Part shown: piece after piece, positions 31,865-41,594 of the stretch | How the letters are laid out: each line of letters begins with the position of its first letter | Position numbering within the stretch: position 1 is the stretch's first letter | NCBI GenBank assembly: GCA_019203745.1 | Contig: CP078104.1 | Location: 496,001-560,000, forward strand | DNA length: 64,000 nt | Direction: 5' to 3' | DNA from: Chryseobacterium sp. E1 | GTDB lineage: Bacteria; Bacteroidota; Bacteroidia; Flavobacteriales; Weeksellaceae | Program-made: the position numbers and the translations under genes | The notes under the pieces: model-generated | What the model saw: the letters and a program-made list of their open reading frames with translations, nothing else | Told to the model about the DNA's origin: nothing | Database searches by the model: none

Positions 31865-31892
31865 AAAAAAGCGAAGACAACTATCTTCGCTT
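31865..31892 (-). terminator. Putative attenuator terminator in the pyrB leader
   Basis: A perfect 9-bp stem (31869-31877 with 31884-31892) and 6-nt loop are followed on the minus strand by six Ts at 31865-31870. The T run ends 20 nt before the pyrB ATG. No gene other than the leader ORF lies upstream on this strand, so the terminator would stop transcripts that began at the pyrB promoter. Confidence 0.8.
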
Positions 31893-31962
31893 AATAACAA
31901 TAAATATCGTAAAGGGCGCTTTCGCCCGGTAAATCTAATGATATAAATGCTTTTTTATTCAT
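31891..31962 (-). CDS. Putative pyrB leader peptide, 23 codons
   Basis: The ORF starts with MNKKAFISLDLPGE and ends in DIYCY. Its ATG is 6 nt from a perfect -7 box, so translation may start on a leaderless or nearly leaderless RNA. The stop codon overlaps the first base pairs of the terminator stem at 31884-31892. A ribosome finishing this ORF would mask the 5' arm of the terminator, as in coupled transcription-translation attenuation of E. coli pyrBI. The ORF encloses a GC-rich hairpin at 31914-31927. It is inferred from layout only; no homolog is known to me. Confidence 0.55.
   Translation of the reverse strand: MNKKAFISLDLPGESALYDIYCY
31914..31927 (-). promoter_or_regulatory. GC-rich hairpin inside the pyrB leader ORF
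   Basis: A 5-bp GGGCG/CGCCC stem with a 4-nt loop lies about 20 nt upstream of the terminator stem, followed on the RNA by a U/A-rich stretch. It is placed where an RNA-polymerase pause hairpin would be expected in a pyrimidine-sensing attenuator. Confidence 0.45.
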
Positions 31963-31968
31963 TAGGTG

Positions 31969-31999
31969 CAAAGATACAACAATTTTATGAACCTACAAA
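31969..31999 (-). promoter_or_regulatory. pyrB promoter
   Basis: On the minus strand a TTTG -33 element (31996-31999) and a TATCTTTG -7 element (31969-31976) are separated by 19 nt, an exact match to the Bacteroidota promoter consensus. Transcription should start near 31962, giving a leader of roughly 115 nt before pyrB. Confidence 0.8.
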
Positions 32000-32057
32000 A
32001 ATTAAGTTTAAAATAAATTAAAAACTTCAGTCCTTCCTTATTCTCATTTAAAATTAA

Positions 32058-32065
32058 TATTTTTG
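32058..32065 (+). promoter_or_regulatory. Promoter -7 box for the Lrp-family gene
   Basis: TATTTTTG matches TAnnTTTG, 20 nt upstream of the ATG at 32086. No clear -33 TTTG was found at the right spacing. Confidence 0.5.
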
Positions 32066-32085
32066 TTACAACTCAAGTTTACTAT

Positions 32086-32544
32086 ATGGATTTAAAAGAC
32101 AAAATGATTCTCAGCATTATTCAGGAAGACTCTACATTATCTGTTAAGGAAATTTCCGAAAAGATTGGTCTTACCTTTACTCCTACGTATGAAAGAATCA
32201 AACAGCTGGAGAAGCAGGGAGTCATTGAAAAGTATGTAGGTCTTTTAAACCGTGAAAAACTGGGGCTGAATATCATCGTTTACTGCAATGTTCGTCTTAA
32301 AGAACAATCCAAAAAGTATTGAGACCTTTGAGGACAATATTTCCAAATACGATGAAGTTCAGGAGATCACCAGCCTTTCGGGGAATATGATTATATGCTG
32401 AAAATTATCGCAAAGGATATCAACTCTTATAATGAATTTGCTGTGAGTGTCATTTCAAACCTTCCCAATATCGGGCAGTACCACAGTTCTATTGTACTTC
32501 ATGAGGTGAAAAAATCTACAAAGTTTAAAATTGATCTGGAATAA
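32086..32544 (+). CDS. Lrp/AsnC-family transcriptional regulator (frameshifted)
   Basis: About 153 residues with frameshifts near 32313 and 32385. The N-terminal winged helix-turn-helix reads STLSVKEISEKIGLTFTPTYERIKQLEKQGVI, and the C-terminal RAM ligand domain has DYMLKIIAKDINSYNEFAVSVIS and ends in a VLHEVKKS strand. These proteins sense amino acids and often act on nearby genes. The gene is divergent from pyrB and faces the arg operon tail, so arginine, aspartate or pyrimidine control are all possible; none is shown by the sequence. Confidence 0.88.
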
Positions 32545-32856
32545 ATCATTTATTTTAAACCATTAAGTGCTTTTAAGAGTTGAAGAATAATTAAGTAATT
32601 CGCAAGCGAATTTTAAAATAATACGGTTAAAAAATCGCAGATTTTCTTAACCTATCTTAAACCCTTCATCTACCTTAATGGTTCAATTTATCAATCATCA
32701 AATTCAAAGAGCGGAATAAAATCCAACCATTAAGATCGCTTAAGCAGATAAGATTTAAGATTAAGGCTTTCACAACGAAAAGGCAGCAGGCTAAAATAAT
32801 TTTAGAATTTCCACTGATTTTTGCCTAAGTTTTTAATGACCTTAATGGTTCAGATT
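32545..32856. repeat. Intergenic repeat cluster between the Lrp gene and argH
   Basis: About 310 nt without a gene, lying between convergent genes. It holds several ACCATTAAG/CTTAATGG elements in both orientations (near 32559, 32680, 32728 and 32842), a TTCGC/GCGAA hairpin near 32600, and an imperfect GGTTAA..TTAACC hairpin at about 32624-32652. Similar CATTAAG elements recur at 49140-49190. Confidence 0.5.
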
Positions 32857-34161
32857 CTAACCCAATAATTTGTTCTTCAGTTTATTGAACTGGTATTCTA
32901 TTTTATCCAGGCAAAGATTTCCGATACTTCCCTGATGGGTATGATCCAGATTTCCCGGCTCAAATTCAAATTCATTATTCTCGATCTCCTGCCCCACCTT
33001 CACATAAGCATCACGGAAAGAGCTTCCGTTTTTCACTTCTTCATTGATCTTCTCTACGCTGAACAGGTATTTATATTTTTCATCTTCAAGAATCCCGTCT
33101 TTTACCTGAATATTGGGCAAGGTATAGCTTAAAATTTCCAGACATTCTTTTAATGAATCAATGGCAGGGAAAAGAATTTCCTTTGTCAATTGCACATCTC
33201 TGTGATATCCTGATGGAAGATTATTTGTTAACAGGATTAATTCATTCGGTAACGCCTGAATTCTGTTGCATCGTGCACGAACCAATTCAAAGATATCCGG
33301 GTTCTTTTTATGAGGCATAATGCTGCTTCCCGTTGTAAATTCTTTCGGAAAACTGATAAAATCAAAGTTCTGATTCAGATACAGACACACATCATAAGCA
33401 AATTTCCCAAGTGTTCCTGCTAAAGTAGCCATTGCCATTGCCAGCATTTTTTCAGACTTTCCGCGGGTCATCTGAGCATATACAGAATTATAATTCATGG
33501 ATTGAAATCCCAGATTATAAGTTGTACTCTCACGGTTGATCGGGAACGAAGAACCATAGCCTGCAGCTGATCCTAAAGGATTTTTATTGATGATATTCTT
33601 CACCGAGAACAGCATTTCCACGTCATCCAACAGGGCTTCAGCATACGCTCCAAACCATAATCCGAAAGAGGAAGGCATTGCAATCTGCAAATGGGTATAT
33701 CCCGGAAGCAGAATGTTTTTGTGCTGATCCGCCAGCTGAATCAATATCTGGAAGAACTCATCAGTAAGTGCTGTGATCTCACGGATCTCATCCAGTAAAT
33801 ACAGTTTGATATCCAGTAAAACCTGATCATTTCTTGATCGTGCCGTATGGATTTTCTTTCCTGTGTCTCCTAATTTTGTAATCAGGATCGCTTCTACCTG
33901 AGAATGGATATCCTCAGCTTCTTTATCAATTTCAAAATTTCCGCTTTCAATTTCCTGTAAAATTTCGTTTAATACCGCCAGCATCTGCTCAGATTCTTCA
34001 AGAGAAATAATTCCGGTTTCTGCCAGCATTTTACAATGTGCCATGGAACCTTTAACATCGTATTTAGCTAAACGTTCATCAAAGTCAAGATCCTTTCCTA
34101 CAGTAAAGTTATTGACTAATATATTGGTGGCCAGGTCATCCTTTTGCCATATTTTTTTCAT
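32857..34161 (-). CDS. argH: Argininosuccinate lyase
   Basis: An intact 434-residue enzyme that splits argininosuccinate into arginine and fumarate. The family signature GSSIMPHKKNPD is present, with the catalytic-loop serine, along with HTARSRNDQV and GYTHLQIAMPSS. It starts at 34161 with MKKIWQKDD. It is the last gene of the arg cluster, after a 288-nt gap from the deacylase gene, so it may have its own promoter. Confidence 0.96.
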   Translation of the reverse strand: MKKIWQKDDLATNILVNNFTVGKDLDFDERLAKYDVKGSMAHCKMLAETGIISLEESEQMLAVLNEILQEIESGNFEIDKEAEDIHSQVEAILITKLGDTGKKIHTARSRNDQVLLDIKLYLLDEIREITALTDEFFQILIQLADQHKNILLPGYTHLQIAMPSSFGLWFGAYAEALLDDVEMLFSVKNIINKNPLGSAAGYGSSFPINRESTTYNLGFQSMNYNSVYAQMTRGKSEKMLAMAMATLAGTLGKFAYDVCLYLNQNFDFISFPKEFTTGSSIMPHKKNPDIFELVRARCNRIQALPNELILLTNNLPSGYHRDVQLTKEILFPAIDSLKECLEILSYTLPNIQVKDGILEDEKYKYLFSVEKINEEVKNGSSFRDAYVKVGQEIENNEFEFEPGNLDHTHQGSIGNLCLDKIEYQFNKLKNKLLG

Positions 34162-34449
34162 AAGTAAGTTTTGATTTTCTAAGACTGAATACCATCATTC
34201 CTGATAATATACAGTCCGATTTAAAATATTTGATTGATCTTGACAAGCCCAGCAAGACTCTCCTTATTATTATTAACTATAAAAAAACATTTCCTTATTC
34301 TATAAAGCCACAATTTTTAATGGTCATTTTTGCATAAATCTTTATTAAAAACGTAAACTTTATTGCTTGCTGAGCATTAGTCAAAATATTTATTAAGCCG
34401 GAAGCTACTGGAAGTTAATCACTACTTTCTTTCTTCCCGCATCCATCTT

Positions 34450-35530
34450 TTATAACACTTTTTCCAAAATCCGGATATAGATATCTATTCCTTCTTCTAT
34501 TTCGTCTATATAGATGAATTCATCCGCTGTATGGGAGCGCCTACTGTCTCCAGGACCCATTTTCACAGAGGTACATGGAATAATTGCCTGATCTGAGGAT
34601 GTAGGAGAACCATATGTTGTCCTGCCAATTTCCAATCCCGCTTTTACAAACGGATGATCCATTTCGATCTTTGAAGAATTCAGTCTGAAAGATCTTGCAG
34701 TGAGGGTAGATTTCATCTGTGACTGAATGATTTCAAAGGCTTCTTTATTGGAATATTCATCGGTCACCCTTACATCTAATGTGAAGTTGCATGATTCAGG
34801 CACTACATTATGCTGAACTCCTGCACGAATTCCCGATAAAGTAATTTTAACTTCTCCAAGATATTCTGAAACTTTAGGAAATTTAAAGTTTAAAATATTC
34901 TGCAGATCCTGCATACATTTGACAATGGAATTATCATCATTAGGATGAGCAGCATGAGAAGGAGTCCCCTTCATTTCCCCGTCTATCACAAGCAATCCTT
35001 TTTCTGCAATCGCCAGATTCATCTGCGTGGGTTCTCCTACAATGGCGAGTTCTATATTCGGGAGCTGTGGAAACAGGGCCTCAATTCCGTCAAAACCAGA
35101 AATCTCCTCCTCTGCCGTCAAAGCAATAACTAAATTATATTTTAAATCTTCTTTCTCATAAAAATGTAAAAAACCTGAGCCATAGAAACCAGTGAGGCAC
35201 CGGCATCATTGCTTCCCAACCCATAAAGTTTACCGTCTTTTTCAATGGGTACAAACGGATCCAGCGTATAAGCTTTGTTAGGTTTTACGGTATCATGATG
35301 AGTATTTAATAAGACTGACGGTTTAAATACATCAAAGTTTTTATTGACCGCCCAGATGTTGTTTTTAAAACGTTTGGTGGGGATCTGATGCTTTTTAAAA
35401 AATTCTCGATCTCTACCGAAGTATTGAATTCATCTTTGCTGAATGAAGGAATTTCAATCAGATTTTTAAGCAATCCAACGGCATTATTCAACAATTCTTC
35501 TTTATTATAAACAGATTTCAGTTCCTGCAT
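34450..35530 (-). CDS. argE: M20-family N-acylcitrulline/acylornithine deacylase (frameshifted)
   Basis: About 360 residues with frameshifts near 35420 and 35170. Zn-ligand motifs of the M20 family are visible: NTHHDTV, then GLGSNDAGAS (bridging Asp), ALTAEEEISGFDG (general base and ligand Glu), a GEPTQMNLAIAEKG segment, and the final His in GPGDSRRSHTADEF. In Bacteroidota this enzyme removes the acyl group after carbamoylation, from N-acylcitrulline, because the carbamoyltransferase next door is the N-acylornithine type. Its ATG lies within the end of argB, a 26-nt overlap. Confidence 0.9.
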
Positions 35531-36295
35531 GATGATTCTCTATATGGTTTTTCAGTTCGGTTTCTTTGATCAGAAACACTTTGTTTACATTATTTTTATG
35601 GCTCCCAGAGCGTTTTCAAGTTTGGGCAAAATCCCTTTGTGCAATTTTCCTTCTTCTTTCAATGCGGTAAATTCCTGTTCGTTTACGCTTTTTATAACAG
35701 ACTCGGGATCATCCACATCTTCTAAAACACCTTCTTTATCAAAACAATACAGCAATTCAACTTCATATTTCTCAGAAAGTGCCTGAGCCATCACAGAGGC
35801 AATAGTATCTGCATTGGTGTTGAAAAGATTTCCTTTTTATCATGTGTAATTGCAGAAAACACAGGAACAAGGTCAAGTTTGATTAATTTTGAAACAAGTT
35901 TCCTGTTCACACTTTTCTTATTAATATCGCCCACAAATCCGAAATCAATTTCAGGATGTTCTCTTTTTTAGCTTTGATTAAATTTCCGTCTGCCCCGAAA
36001 ACCCTATCGCATTACATTTTTTCTGCTGTAGTTTTTCAACAATATTTTTATTGATCCCTCCCGCATATACCATCGTTACGATATCCAGGGTATCTTTATC
36101 CGTAATCCTCCTTCCGTTGATCATTTTCTGTTCTATACCAAGTTTATCAGCCAAAGTTGTCGCCAGCTTCCCTCCGCCATGAACAAGGATCTTCTTTTCA
36201 TTAATGGCTGAAAACTGATCTAAAAACTGATCCAGCAACTGTTCATCATCAATGAGCGCTCCGCCTATTTTTACGATGTATAATTTATTTTTCAT
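35505..36295 (-). CDS. argB: N-acetyl(or N-succinyl)glutamate kinase (frameshifted)
   Basis: About 264 residues with frameshifts near 35975, 35832 and 35588. It has the amino-acid-kinase glycine motifs YIVKIGGALIDD and ILVHGGGKLATTLADKLG, then NGRRITDKDTLDIVTMVYAG. Later come FGFVGDINKKSVN, VFSAITHDKKGN and the ATP-side ALSEKYEVELLYCFDKEGVLED. It phosphorylates the N-acylated glutamate. It is translated in line with the argE-type deacylase, whose start it overlaps. Confidence 0.93.
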
Positions 36296-36342
36296 GAAAA
36301 GATCAAAGGATTAAAAGATTAAAAAAATCACATGATTTGGGA

Positions 36343-37293
36343 TTATTGGATATTATCCAGGATTTCACTGAATACAGCCTGTGCAGAGAAAATACGGTTC
36401 TTTGCCTGCTGGTAAATAATGGAGTTTTCTCCGTCCATTACCTCATCACTCAATTCTACATTACGGCGAACGGGTAAGCAGTGCATTACTTTGGCCTGAT
36501 TGGTATTTTCCAGCTTTTCATTCGTCAGCATCCAGTTTTCTTTCACTTCCGGCATTGCAGCATAATCATCAAATGAAGACCAGTTTTTCACATAGATAAA
36601 ATCAGCGTTTTTCAATGCTTCATCCTGATCATGAATTACTTTTATGTCTTTTGTAAAGTTTTTATCCAGATCATATCCTTCCGGATTGGCAATTACCAAC
36701 TCTACATCCATTTCCTGCATCCATTCTGCGAAAGAATTTCCAACAGCGTGTGCAATAGGTTTGATATGCGGTGCCCAGGTCAATACCACTTTTGGTTTAT
36801 GATCTTTTTCCAGTTTTCTGTAATAGTAATACAGTCAGCAAGACTTTGTAGCGGGTGACGAGTAGCAGACTCAGAGAGATCACAGGAACTTTTGCATGTT
36901 TTTCAAACTGACTTAAGATGCTTTCATTTACATCATCTTCTTTACTTTTCATTCCTGCAAAGCAACGTACAGCGATGATATCACAATATTGGTTTAAAAC
37001 CTCGATTGCATCTTTTATATGCTCTACAGTATCACCATTCATTACCGCTCCATCTGCAAACTCAAGATTCCAGGCTTCCTGCGCAGCATTTAATGTCAAA
37101 ACATTTAAACCTAAGTTTTGAGCTGCAATCTGACTGCTCAGACGGGTTCTCAAACTTGAATTTAAAAATACAAGTCCGATTGTTTTTCCCTTTCCTTTTT
37201 CTGTTTCAGAAAGTGGATTTGCTTTTATCTCTAAAGCTTTTTTATGATTTCCTGTAAGTTTTCTACATCACTTACAGAGGTAAATTTTTTCAT
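36343..37293 (-). CDS. argF': N-acylornithine carbamoyltransferase (frameshifted)
   Basis: About 317 residues with frameshifts near 37240 and 36880. Carbamoyl phosphate is bound by LNSSLRTRLSSQ, and the later motif MHCLPVRRNVE replaces the HCLP of ordinary ornithine carbamoyltransferases. The Trp at about residue 75 and the GDTVEH loop fit the Bacteroidota group that uses N-succinyl- or N-acetylornithine. The residue I count as position 90 is Val, which the known structure-function work on this group would place with the succinyl-type rather than the acetyl-type (Glu) enzymes. The start is ATG at 37293. Confidence 0.9.
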
Positions 37294-37463
37294 TTGGTAT
37301 TTTCTATTTTTTTCAATGGACAAATGGAATATCCATTTCATTTTGAATTAATTTTAAAGATTGTGTTTACACATTTTTGAAAGTTTTAACGCTATGATGC
37401 AAAGCTTTTCACTGATGTTTTTTTCGTTCGCAAGGGCGTTTCACTCAGCAATTGACGTTTGTT

Positions 37464-37514
37464 TTTGTCATTCTGAGATTCTTTATTTCACTTCGTTAAA
37501 TTCAGAATAACAAA
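37464..37514. repeat. Inverted repeat, GTCATTCTGA type
   Basis: Arms 37464-37476 and 37502-37514 pair over 13 bp with one wobble or mismatch. The inner part reads ATTTCACTTCGTTAAA. This resembles the short TCATTCTGA intergenic repeat of Flavobacteriia. It lies between argD and the carbamoyltransferase gene; the rest of that 255-nt gap shows no gene. Confidence 0.6.
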
Positions 37515-37548
37515 ACGCAGCACCTTTTTGCTATTTGTCTTTTACATC

Positions 37549-38689
37549 TTAAATACTTCCCAACACTGTTTTCAAAGCATTGATGAAAAGATCCGTTTCC
37601 TCTTTTTTGATATTCAGTGCCGGAAGAATCCTCAATACTGTTTTATCATTAGAGTTTCCTGTGAAAATATGATGATCAAACAATAAGCTTTTCCTTATTT
37701 CTGAACAGTCTCTGTCGAGCTCTATTCCGATCATCAGTCCTTTCCTTCGGATGGATTTAATATGTGGTAAATCTTTAATTTCATTTTCAATATACTCACC
37801 CATTTGCTGAGCATTTTCGATAAGATTTTCATCTTTCATAACATCAGAACAACACAATGGAAGCCGCACAAGCCAAGTGATTACCTCCAAAAGTAGTTCC
37901 CAGCAAACCGTTGCTTGCCTGGAATTTAGGGTGAATCAAAACTCCGCCAACAGGGAAACCATTCCCCATTCCTTTTGCTGTTGTAATGATGTCAGGTTCT
38001 ATTCCAAATTCCTGATGGGCAAAGAAATACCCGCTTCTTCCATATCCTGACTGTACCTCATCCAAGATCAAAACAGTATCGTATTTTTCGCATAATTCTT
38101 TGATTTTAGATAAAAATTCCGGTGTTGGAATCATAATTCCTCCTACTCCCTGAATTCCTTCGATGATTACAGATGAAATTTCATTTCCAAATTTCTCAAA
38201 GGTTTCTTCAAGCTGTTCTACATCATTCCATTCTGATTTGATAAATCTTTCTGAAAAGTTAACCGGAGCAACAATTTTAGGATTATCTGTCACTGAAACC
38301 GCTGCCGAAGTTCTTCCGTGAAATGAACCTGAAAAATAAAGCACTTTGCTTTTTTCATTATGAAAAGAAGCCAGTTTCAGTGCATTCTCATTGGCTTCCG
38401 CTCCTGAATTGCATAAGAAAAGGTTATAATCTTCATATCCTGAAAGTTTTCCCAGCTTTTCCGCCAGCTCAGTCTGCAATTCATTCTGAACAGAGTTTGA
38501 GTAAAAAGAAATTTTCTCTAGCTGTTCTTTCAATTTATTCTGATAATGTGGATGATTATGCCCGATAGAAATCACTGCATGACCGCCATAAAAGTCTAGA
38601 TATTGTTCTCCTTTATCGTCCCAAAGAAAAGATCCCTGAGCTTTAACCGGATTTATATTAAATAATGGATATACGTTGAATAATTTCAT
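37549..38689 (-). CDS. argD: N-acylornithine aminotransferase (frameshifted)
   Basis: About 380 residues with one frameshift near 37855. A class III PLP-dependent aminotransferase: N-terminal LDFYGGHAVISIGHNHP, the GAEANENALK helix, LYFSGSFHGRTSAAVSVTD, LILDEVQSGYGRSGYFFAHQ and the PLP lysine in TTAKGMGNGFPVGG. The C-terminal RRKGLMIGIELDRD is also seen. It transfers the amino group to N-acylglutamate semialdehyde. It lies in the arg operon after argC. Confidence 0.94.
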
Positions 38690-38793
38690 TTTTTTGTTGC
38701 TAGTTGTTAGTTAATGGTTGAAAGCCTACAGATCTAAAGTTATTCTTCATTCTACTGCAACCTATCATCTACCACCTTCTACCTTATTAATAA

Positions 38794-39778
38794 TTAAAAT
38801 GCCATCGGTTTAAGGTTCAGTCCTGCATTTTCTTCCCATCCCATGGCGATATTCATATTCTGTACTGCCTGTCCTGAAGCTCCTTTTAACAAATTGTCAA
38901 TCGCTGAGTGAATAACTGCTACATTTCCACTTTTTCAATCTGAATCACACAACGATTGGTATTGACAACCTGCTTTAAATCAACTGCCCTGCTACTTACC
39001 GTAACAAAAGGCTCCTCCGCATAGAAATCCTGATACAATTGTTCTATTTCCTCCAGCGTCAAATCTGTCTTCATGGTGGAACTTGTAAAAATCCCTCTTG
39101 CAAAATCTCCTCTCCATGGAACAAAATTCAGGTTTACTTCTTTATTATTGAATGAAATCAGCTGCTGCAAAATCTCATCCACATGTTGATGAGTTAAGGT
39201 TTTATAAGCTGATATATTATCATTTCTCCAGGTAAAATGGGTTGTTGCCTGTAAAGACTGTCCCGCTCCTGTAGATCCGGTAATCCCCGTTGTAAAAATT
39301 TCATCAAGCAGGCCTTTTTCAGCCAATGGCAGAAGACCTAATTGAATTGCTGTTGCAAAACATCCCGGATTAGCAATGCTTTTAACACCTGCCAGTTGTT
39401 TTTATTGATTTCAGGTAATCCGTAGATAAAATTTCTGTTTCCGAAGTTTCCTTCTAAACGGAAATCGTTTCCCAGATCAATCACCAATGTTTCATCTTTA
39501 ACTGGGTTTTGAGTTAACCAGTTTTGACTTTCCTTGTGTGGAAGGCACAGAAAAAGGATATCAACGTCTTCTGTCTGATTGGTCAGCAGCTGATCGCAAA
39601 CTGTCGTTAAATCCGGGTACAGATCCGAAATCTTTGTCCCCGAATTCGAACGACTATATAAAAAACTCAATGTCACATGGGGATGAAAAGCCAGTAAGCG
39701 TATCAATTCACTTCCTGTATAGCCATTAGCTCCAACTATTCCTACTGTTTTTTCATTTTTATACTCATAGGACTGCAT
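38794..39778 (-). CDS. argC: N-acyl-gamma-glutamyl-phosphate reductase (frameshifted)
   Basis: About 328 residues with frameshifts near 39385 and 38930. It opens with the NADP-binding motif [19 protein letters not shown], followed by [10 protein letters not shown]. The nucleophilic Cys lies in [16 protein letters not shown], and the substrate part includes GSTGAGQSL and [13 protein letters not shown]. The start at 39778 (ATG) gives a short leader before the glycine motif. It follows argG by 32 nt in the same direction. Confidence 0.94.
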
Positions 39779-39810
39779 CCTATCTTGGTTTAAATCATTC
39801 CTTCGGAACT

Positions 39811-41007
39811 CTAATTGATATTTTGGTTGATCTGGTGATATATATTTAAGGAATTGCTTACAATTTTTGTATATCCTTTCACGTCTTCTCCCGTCCATGC
39901 TCTGTTTGCTTCTCCATAGCTTCCGAATTTATCGGACATCAAATCATGATCAGACTCAATTCCATTTAAGATAAATCTATAAGGGTGCAGGGTTACAAAT
40001 ACTTTTCCGCTCACTGTTTTCTGAGAATCTACCAAGAATGACTCAATATTTCTCATGACAGGATCTAAGAAAAGTGCTTCGTGAAGCCAGTTCCCATACC
40101 AGTCGGATAACTGAGACTTCATCATTTGCTGGTATTTTGAAAGGGTATGCTTTTCCAATAAATGATGTGCTTTAATAATCACTGATGCCGCTGCTGCCTC
40201 AAATCCTACTCTTCCTTTAATCCCAACAATGGTATCTCCTACGTGAATATCACGACCGATTCCGTATGCTGAAGCTAATGTTTCTATTTTTTGAATCGCA
40301 TATACCGGGTGTTCAAAAGATTCTCCGTTAACTCCAATGATTTCACCGTTCTTAAATTCCATTTCAAGCTCTGAAGGCTGAGTTTCCTGTATTTGTGAAG
40401 GAAAAGCCTCTTCAGGCAGATAATTTCTTGAGGTCAATGTCTCTTTTCCTCCCACAGAAGTACCCCAGAGTCCTTTATTCACAGAATACTGTGCTTTTTG
40501 GAATTCCATTTCATAACCATGTTCTTTCAAAAACTCAATTTCCTCTTCACGGGACAAAGCCATATCACGGATTGGGGTAATGATTTCAATATTCGGGCAC
40601 ATCACCTGAAAAATCAAATCGAAACGAACCTGGTCGTTGCCGGCTCCTGTACTTCCGTGTGCTATTGCATCAGCCTGTACTTCAATCGCATATTTTGCAA
40701 TTTCCTGTGCCTGGATGGTACGCTCAGCACTTACAGAAAGCGGATAGGTATTATTTTTCAATACATTCCCGAAAATCAAATACTTCACACATGAATTGTA
40801 ATAATCTTCCTGAGCATCTACGCACCTGTATTCTTTCACCCCAAGGTTTAAAGCTTTTCTTTCCAGTTCTTTTTCTTCTTCTTTGGAAAAACCTCCGGTA
40901 TTTACAGTAACCGCATACACATCATACCCCAGTGTTTCGCTAAGATATTTTGCACAGTAGGAAGTATCTAAACCTCCACTAAACGCTAAGATGACTTTCT
41001 TGTTCAT
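39811..41007 (-). CDS. argG: Argininosuccinate synthase
   Basis: An intact 398-residue enzyme joining citrulline and aspartate with ATP. The PP-loop SGGLDTSYC is at about residues 9-17; GSTGAGNDQVRF and GTSVGGKETLTSR follow, with a C-terminal SYGEANRAWTGEDVKGYT. The ATG at 41007 was chosen: a longer reading to 41034 would run into the preceding gene. It overlaps the upstream acetyltransferase stop by 29 nt. Confidence 0.95.
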   Translation of the reverse strand: MNKKVILAFSGGLDTSYCAKYLSETLGYDVYAVTVNTGGFSKEEEKELERKALNLGVKEYRCVDAQEDYYNSCVKYLIFGNVLKNNTYPLSVSAERTIQAQEIAKYAIEVQADAIAHGSTGAGNDQVRFDLIFQVMCPNIEIITPIRDMALSREEEIEFLKEHGYEMEFQKAQYSVNKGLWGTSVGGKETLTSRNYLPEEAFPSQIQETQPSELEMEFKNGEIIGVNGESFEHPVYAIQKIETLASAYGIGRDIHVGDTIVGIKGRVGFEAAAASVIIKAHHLLEKHTLSKYQQMMKSQLSDWYGNWLHEALFLDPVMRNIESFLVDSQKTVSGKVFVTLHPYRFILNGIESDHDLMSDKFGSYGEANRAWTGEDVKGYTKIVSNSLNIYHQINQNIN

Positions 41008-41573
41008 TGCTATATTTAATTTCTGGTTGCTCATTCACAACACTGTTTACTTTATTATCTTCAGGAACGAAAAGCATGGCCGTACACAGACAGTTTTTAC
41101 GTTCCTTTTTCATTAAAATTTCATAATTCACACAGTTCTTACAACCGTTCCAGAATTCTTCATCCTGAGTCAGCTCAGAATAAATGACCGGTTTGTATCC
41201 CAAATCGCTATTGATTTTCATTACTGCAAGCCCTGTTGTTAATCCGAATACTTTTGCCTCCGGATATTTTCTCTAGATAACTGGAAAACCTTCTGCTTGA
41301 TCTGAGTAGCTACCCCCGTTCCTGAATTTCGGCGACACAATCAGTCCCGAATTGGCCAAATTTCCCATGTGACCAGGTCTCTATATAGCAGAAACCTACC
41401 CACTCGCCATTTTCAGTGGCTACTACAGCATTGCCCTCTGAAATCTTTTTACTCAAATATTCTATAGAACGTTTTGCGATTCCCGTTCCTCTACGCTGTG
41501 CAGAATCATACATTTCCTGCTGTATTTCACTCACATACATCAGATGTTCGCATGAGGAAATTTCTATTTCCAT
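40979..41573 (-). CDS. GNAT-family acyltransferase heading the arg operon (frameshifted)
   Basis: About 198 residues with one frameshift near 41312. The N-terminal half has YLSKKISEGNAVVATENGEWVGFCYIETW; the repaired acyl-CoA loop reads IVSPKFRNGGVATQIKQKVF; the C-terminal half includes FGLTTGLAVMKINSDLGYKPV and ends with four Cys (NGCKNCVNYE and NCLCTAM). It is the first gene of the arg operon, so a role as the N-acylglutamate-forming enzyme (an ArgA substitute) is a fair inference. The substrate cannot be proved from sequence. Confidence 0.8.
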
Positions 41574-41594
41574 TTATTTATCTAAATTTTTTGG

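Noticed and set aside
31865-31892. A terminator for the plus-strand Lrp-type gene or another plus-strand gene
   Set aside because: The T run exists only on the minus strand, and the Lrp-type gene starts 200 nt further right and runs away from it.
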